From Chryseobacterium sp. BGARF1 (GTDB taxonomy: Bacteria; Bacteroidota; Bacteroidia; Flavobacteriales; Weeksellaceae), in the NCBI RefSeq assembly GCF_001677955.1, contig NZ_LELA01000092.1, forward strand, positions 62,001 to 126,000: a stretch of DNA of 64,000 bases. The letters are read 5' to 3'. Both the position numbers and the translations under genes were made by a program. The notes under the pieces were generated by a model. The model did no database searches. It was given only the letters and a program-made list of their open reading frames with translations, and was not told where the DNA came from. Shown one piece after another: positions 60,878 through 64,000 of the stretch. Within the stretch, counting starts at the first letter, position 1; every line of letters begins with the position of its first letter.

Positions 60878-61966
60878 ATGCTGAAAAAAACTTTGCTGCT
60901 TTCTCTATTTTTTCTCTTCTTGTTTTCGTGCCAGAAAACAGAATCAGCACAACCTGTTAATAGAAAAGCAATTGCAGATTCTGCCATCGTAGTATTTCAA
61001 CAAAAATTATATAAAACCCAAATTGATTCTATTTTTAATCAATACAATTTCAACGGCAGTGTCGGTGTTTTTAAAGACACTATTGAATTATACAGACGAA
61101 ATAATGGCTTTTCAAATTTTGAAAACAAAACTGCGGTAAACGATTCTACAGTTTTTTCTATTGCGTCGATCAGCAAACAGTTTACAGCGGTTCTTATTCT
61201 CCTTCAAATGGAACAGGGAAAGCTCAACCTCAACGATAAAGCTTCAAAATACATTAAAGAATTTCAGAAAAAAGAATATGAAAACATTACCATTCAGCAG
61301 CTTCTAAATCACAGTTCGGGTTTAAATAATTTTGGCGAAAAATTACTATTTAAAAGTGGATCGGGATTTAATTATTCAAATGATGGCTTCAATGCTTTAG
61401 GGAAAATTGTGGAAACGGTTTCTGGAAAATCTTTTGATGAAAACATGATTGAATTATTAAAAAAAGCAGGCATGAAAAATTCATCAACAGGAACAACTTT
61501 TAAAGGAGAAAATTTCGCTAAAACCTATGTAGGAAATTCAAAAAACCAAAAACCAGTTGATAACATGCCACAAAGGCTAAGCAATAAAGAAATCGGAATT
61601 GCGGCAGGCGGAATTTTGTCAACTGTAAACGATTTATTCATTTGGAATAATGCTTTATACGCCGGAAAAATCATCAAACCTGAAACGCTGAAAAAATTCA
61701 CTTCTAAAAGTACTGAACGACAACACCCGATTCTCGGAAAGATGGGTTACGGATTGGGAATTATGATGAATGATAACAAGCCTGTCTCCTATTTTCACAG
61801 CGGTTACGTAAAAGGTGCGCCTTCGCTCAACATCTATTACCCTGAAACCAAAACTATGGTCATTATTCTTTCTAATATTGCCGATGAAGAAAAGGGCAAA
61901 TCGGCCGCTTTCAAACCTCATCTGAAAATGAAGGAAATTGCAGATATATTGGAAAATATTAATTAG
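60878..61966 (+). CDS. Serine hydrolase, beta-lactamase fold, lipoprotein
   Basis: This is a 362-residue lipoprotein (lipobox ending Cys 18, LFSC). The beta-lactamase fold is shown by SxxK in SIASISKQF (Ser 97, Lys 100), YSN in GFNYSNDGF (Tyr 166) and HSG in YFHSGYVKG (about 307), in place of KTG. This class C/esterase-like family hydrolyses or transfers esters, peptides or D-amino acid amides, and most members are not antibiotic resistance enzymes. The periplasmic-side lipid anchor suggests envelope substrates. Its end overlaps that of the convergent gene at 61959. Confidence 0.85.
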   Translation: MLKKTLLLSLFFLFLFSCQKTESAQPVNRKAIADSAIVVFQQKLYKTQIDSIFNQYNFNGSVGVFKDTIELYRRNNGFSNFENKTAVNDSTVFSIASISKQFTAVLILLQMEQGKLNLNDKASKYIKEFQKKEYENITIQQLLNHSSGLNNFGEKLLFKSGSGFNYSNDGFNALGKIVETVSGKSFDENMIELLKKAGMKNSSTGTTFKGENFAKTYVGNSKNQKPVDNMPQRLSNKEIGIAAGGILSTVNDLFIWNNALYAGKIIKPETLKKFTSKSTERQHPILGKMGYGLGIMMNDNKPVSYFHSGYVKGAPSLNIYYPETKTMVIILSNIADEEKGKSAAFKPHLKMKEIADILENIN

Positions 61967-62663
61967 AAACTTTGAAGTTTTCCTGTAAATACGGAATGAT
62001 ATTTTTAATCATTTCAAGATATTTTTTCTGACAGATAATAATTGAAGTTTCAAAAAAGAAAAACAACAACAACAAAGAATTTATTAAAATTCCTTTAAAT
62101 TGACTCGGATCTAGAAAGTTATCATTCATTTCTAAAACAAAACGGAAAAACCATCCTGAAGACATAGGGAGAATGAAAAATATACTTACCATATCCTGAT
62201 ACGCAGAAAGCCGGATATTTTTATATTTTTTAGAGAAATCAAAATATTTTTTTTCTTTAACGAAAATAATCAAGGGATAAACCATCATTAGACTTACTAA
62301 TATGCCCAAGCTAATTCTGAAAACTTCAAAAGGAATTAAAACATAAGATAAAACGACTGCAACATACGTAATGAAAGCAATCATGAGTGATTTTTTCAAA
62401 ATTGAAAATAATTTTTGCCTCGTCGATATTTTGATAAAAACAGAAGTATCTTCCAAGCTCCAACTTCCATCCCATGAAAGTTTCAAATCATCATGCCACG
62501 AAATAATGGCCACGTTAAAAGCGTCATCAAAAGACAAATTCTTTTGAATCTGAACTTCATTAATTTGACTTACAAAATGGTCTTCCACTTCCATCAGCAA
62601 ATCGATAGGAAGTTTTTTAGTTAAAAGATAACTTCTTACTTTCTCTCTTTGTTCTGTTGTCAT
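61959..62663 (-). CDS. HAAS-like membrane protein 1, PadR-linked
   Basis: This is a 234-residue protein. Its N-terminal domain (about 1-60, REKVRSYLLTKKLPIDLLME and VEDHFVSQINEVQ, SFDDAFNVAIISWH) matches that of the gene beside it (IEKYLKGKDLSSAVFAEVYD, HFVMQISESMV, SFQEAFLQTKINWQ), in the style of the HAAS domain found on PadR-regulated proteins. About four membrane helices follow. It overlaps the upstream gene by 4 bases and is in its operon. The function is unknown; it is probably a signalling or transport partner at the inner membrane. Confidence 0.72.
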   Translation of the reverse strand: MTTEQREKVRSYLLTKKLPIDLLMEVEDHFVSQINEVQIQKNLSFDDAFNVAIISWHDDLKLSWDGSWSLEDTSVFIKISTRQKLFSILKKSLMIAFITYVAVVLSYVLIPFEVFRISLGILVSLMMVYPLIIFVKEKKYFDFSKKYKNIRLSAYQDMVSIFFILPMSSGWFFRFVLEMNDNFLDPSQFKGILINSLLLLFFFFETSIIICQKKYLEMIKNIIPYLQENFKVSN

Positions 62664-63280
62664 ACCAGTAAAACATTTATTTTTTTAGCTCTGAAATAAA
62701 ATAACTGAATCTGAAGCACTACTGAAAAAGTTATAAACATATGGTTCAAAGGAAATTCCCATAAATTTTTAGTTGTCGAGAAAATAATATTGGTGAGAGG
62801 AAGAATAATTAGCATCAACAATAAATTTCTCAGCAATAATGGATGAAAAATCATTTTCTGATATTCTGAAAAACTCATTTTTCTAAATATGAAATGATAC
62901 ATCAGAAATAATAAATGCATTGCAATTAAAGCTCCCTGAAAACACAGATAAACATTTTCATTAAAATAAAATATAGTTCCCATAATCACGGAGGACAAAA
63001 AAGCGATCATCATCATTTTTTTGAAACGGTCTTGTAAAATACCCTTCTCAATTTTCGCAATCCTTTTGAAAGAAAACAAATCAGCTTTCACCATTTCCAG
63101 TTCGTTTTGCCAATTAATTTTCGTCTGAAGAAAAGCTTCCTGAAAGCTGATTTCACTTTTAACCATAGATTCTGAAATCTGCATCACAAAATGATCATAA
63201 ACCTCAGCAAATACAGCAGAACTTAGATCTTTGCCTTTTAAATATTTTTCTATTTCTATTAAATTTTCTTTAGTCATCAT
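62660..63280 (-). CDS. HAAS-like membrane protein 2, PadR-linked
   Basis: This is a 206-residue protein from the ATG at 63280; a longer frame from 63295 would overlap the padR stop more strongly. The N-terminal HAAS-like domain (MMTKENLIEIEKYLKGKDLS, SISFQEAF-like SEISFQEAF) is followed by four or five hydrophobic segments (MIAFLSSVIMGTIFYF, LIAMHLLFLMYHFIF and others). It lies immediately after the PadR gene and couples to the next gene by a 4-base overlap. It is paralogous to its neighbour, so a tandem duplication is likely. Confidence 0.72.
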   Translation of the reverse strand: MMTKENLIEIEKYLKGKDLSSAVFAEVYDHFVMQISESMVKSEISFQEAFLQTKINWQNELEMVKADLFSFKRIAKIEKGILQDRFKKMMMIAFLSSVIMGTIFYFNENVYLCFQGALIAMHLLFLMYHFIFRKMSFSEYQKMIFHPLLLRNLLLMLIILPLTNIIFSTTKNLWEFPLNHMFITFSVVLQIQLFYFRAKKINVLLV

Positions 63281-63284
63281 AATT

Positions 63285-63608
63285 TTAAATATCAAAAATA
63301 GTTTTTAGATTAAACAAATAAGATCTCATTTCATCTTCCTGAGTCGCCTGTTGCTTTTTACCTTTATCAGTAAGCAAATAATATTTCCGGCTTCTTCCGT
63401 TGATTTCCTGTACTTCAGACATAATAATGCCGTTGGCCTCCAATTTATGCAAAAGCGGATACAAGGCTCCTTCTGTCATTTCCAATTCTCCTTCCGTCAA
63501 TTCTTTTGCACGTTGTGTAATTTGATAGCCATACATTTTCACCTCTTTTGAAAGTAATTTTAAAATGATATTCTGAAGTGTTCCTTTGTAAAGGCTATTT
63601 TTTTTCAT
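63285..63608 (-). CDS. PadR family transcriptional regulator
   Basis: This is a 107-residue protein with the PadR winged helix: GTLQNIILKLLSKEVKMYGY, QITQRAKELTEGELEMTEGA, then LYPLLHKLEANGIIMSEVQE and GRSRKYYLLTDKGKK. PadR proteins repress nearby genes and often sense membrane stress or ligands. It heads the operon that includes two HAAS-like membrane proteins, the classic PadR/HAAS pairing. An inverted repeat in its promoter is a probable autoregulatory operator. Confidence 0.9.
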   Translation of the reverse strand: MKKNSLYKGTLQNIILKLLSKEVKMYGYQITQRAKELTEGELEMTEGALYPLLHKLEANGIIMSEVQEINGRSRKYYLLTDKGKKQQATQEDEMRSYLFNLKTIFDI

Positions 63609-63627
63609 TTGTAATGGTAATACCTAA

Positions 63628-63655
63628 CAAATCTATGCATAATTTTCTTATGCAT
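63628..63655 (-). promoter_or_regulatory. padR promoter and candidate PadR operator
   Basis: On the minus strand TAGATTTG (63628-63635) fits TAnnTTTG, 20 bases before the padR ATG. Immediately upstream, ATGCATAA (63635-63642), 5 bases, then TTATGCAT (63648-63655) form a perfect inverted repeat that would lie between the -33 and -7 elements. This is where a repressor blocks RNA polymerase, so autoregulation by PadR is inferred. Confidence 0.6.
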
Positions 63656-63696
63656 GTAATTAATTTTAATATTCAGATAAATCTTATATTTATAGA

Positions 63697-64000
63697 ATGA
63701 AAAAAATGTACTTCATTGCTATTTATCCTGACCAAAAAACCATTGATGAGGTAAGGGTTTTTAAAGAAGATCTAGCTTTACATTTCGGGAATTCAAAAGC
63801 ATTGACCAATGATGCGCATATTACATTAGCCCCACCATTTTCAAGGGAAATAGAATTAGAAGAAGACATTCATCTGGGATTTCAAAAAATTGACACCAAC
63901 ATCGCTCCTTTTGAAATTATTTTAAATGGTTTTGGAAATTTCCCCAATCCAAAGAATCCGGTTTTGTTTATAAAGCCTGAAGAAAGTAAAAATTTAAAGC
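63697..64000 (+). CDS. 2'-5' RNA ligase family protein (partial)
   Basis: The gene runs off the right edge; 101 residues are visible. The start MKKMYFIAIYPDQKTIDEVR and the catalytic first H-x-T motif in DAHITLAPPF (His 41, Thr 43) are those of the LigT/2H phosphoesterase family, which acts on 2'-5' linked or cyclic-phosphate RNA ends. The second HxT motif lies outside the window. It is divergent from padR, with the operator between. Confidence 0.78.
   Translation, partial: MKKMYFIAIYPDQKTIDEVRVFKEDLALHFGNSKALTNDAHITLAPPFSREIELEEDIHLGFQKIDTNIAPFEIILNGFGNFPNPKNPVLFIKPEESKNLK

Noticed and set aside
60878-61966. Reading the serine hydrolase as an antibiotic resistance beta-lactamase
   Set aside because: The third motif is HSG instead of KTG, and the protein is a lipoprotein like esterase/peptidase relatives; resistance cannot be claimed.
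1-64000. tRNA, rRNA and insertion sequences
   Set aside because: A visual search for T-loop-like TTCGA motifs in tRNA context, rRNA segments and transposase motifs found none that hold up.

Overview
The window reads as chromosome of a member of the Bacteroidota, class Flavobacteriia, most likely Chryseobacterium or a close relative (Weeksellaceae). The reasons are: low G+C; many start-proximal TAnnTTTG boxes, in the best cases with a TTG/TTTG 18-19 bases upstream, which is the Bacteroidota sigma promoter type; type IX secretion (T9SS) sorting domains of both type A and type B; lipoproteins with short lipoboxes; and housekeeping gene orders such as yceD-rpmF-accB-accC and rplM-rpsI-rpsB. The genus is inferred from general resemblance, not from a search.

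Layout. 1-3.5 kb: the tail of a T9SS-secreted beta-propeller-like protein, an orphan ExbD, a lipoprotein, an alpha/beta hydrolase and a patatin. 3.6-12.7 kb: housekeeping genes (DHH phosphoesterase, rpmH, FtsE-like ATPase, tRNA methyltransferase, NtrY-like histidine kinase, riboflavin synthase, pdxA, yceD-rpmF-accB-accC). 12.8-16.5 kb: a small accessory patch with a WG-repeat protein, a decayed copy of the accC 3' end, and a MACPF (perforin-like) lipoprotein. 16.7-18 kb: ornithine aminotransferase. 18.1-30.3 kb: a surface polysaccharide cluster of eleven glycosyltransferase or glycosyltransferase-like genes and one polysaccharide deacetylase, closed by a stand-alone mannose-6-phosphate isomerase-type cupin. 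30.8-35.1 kb: gltX, accA, a DUF6759-like exported protein and tsf.

35.3-48.9 kb: four tandem paralogous giant secreted proteins (944-1300 aa). Each has an IgGFc-binding-like N-terminal region, Ig/PKD/SprB-like modules and a T9SS type B C-terminal domain, and each has its own promoter-like box. 49-52.9 kb: an exported carboxypeptidase-regulatory-like protein, three more DUF6759-like paralogs and trmB. 52.9-54.7 kb: rplM-rpsI-rpsB on the minus strand. rpsB and tsf, normally neighbours, are split by the 18 kb secreted-protein region, and DUF6759-like paralogs in inverted orientation lie at the two junctions. This looks like an inversion or insertion scar. 55-64 kb: a membrane protein, a fused B12-dependent acyl-CoA mutase (IcmF type), small exported proteins, a Dph6-type ATP-pyrophosphatase, a beta-lactamase-fold lipoprotein, a PadR regulator with two HAAS-like membrane proteins and a probable autoregulatory operator, and the start of a 2'-5' RNA ligase-family gene.

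How the parts work together. AccA, AccB and AccC supply malonyl-CoA for lipid synthesis. The glycosyltransferases and the deacetylase probably build an envelope polysaccharide. The T9SS substrates, MACPF lipoprotein and DUF6759-like proteins form the variable cell-surface and secreted repertoire. No tRNA, rRNA, CRISPR array or intact insertion sequence was seen. The least explained content is the secreted-protein block between tsf and rpsB, and the WG/MACPF patch beside the accC relic.
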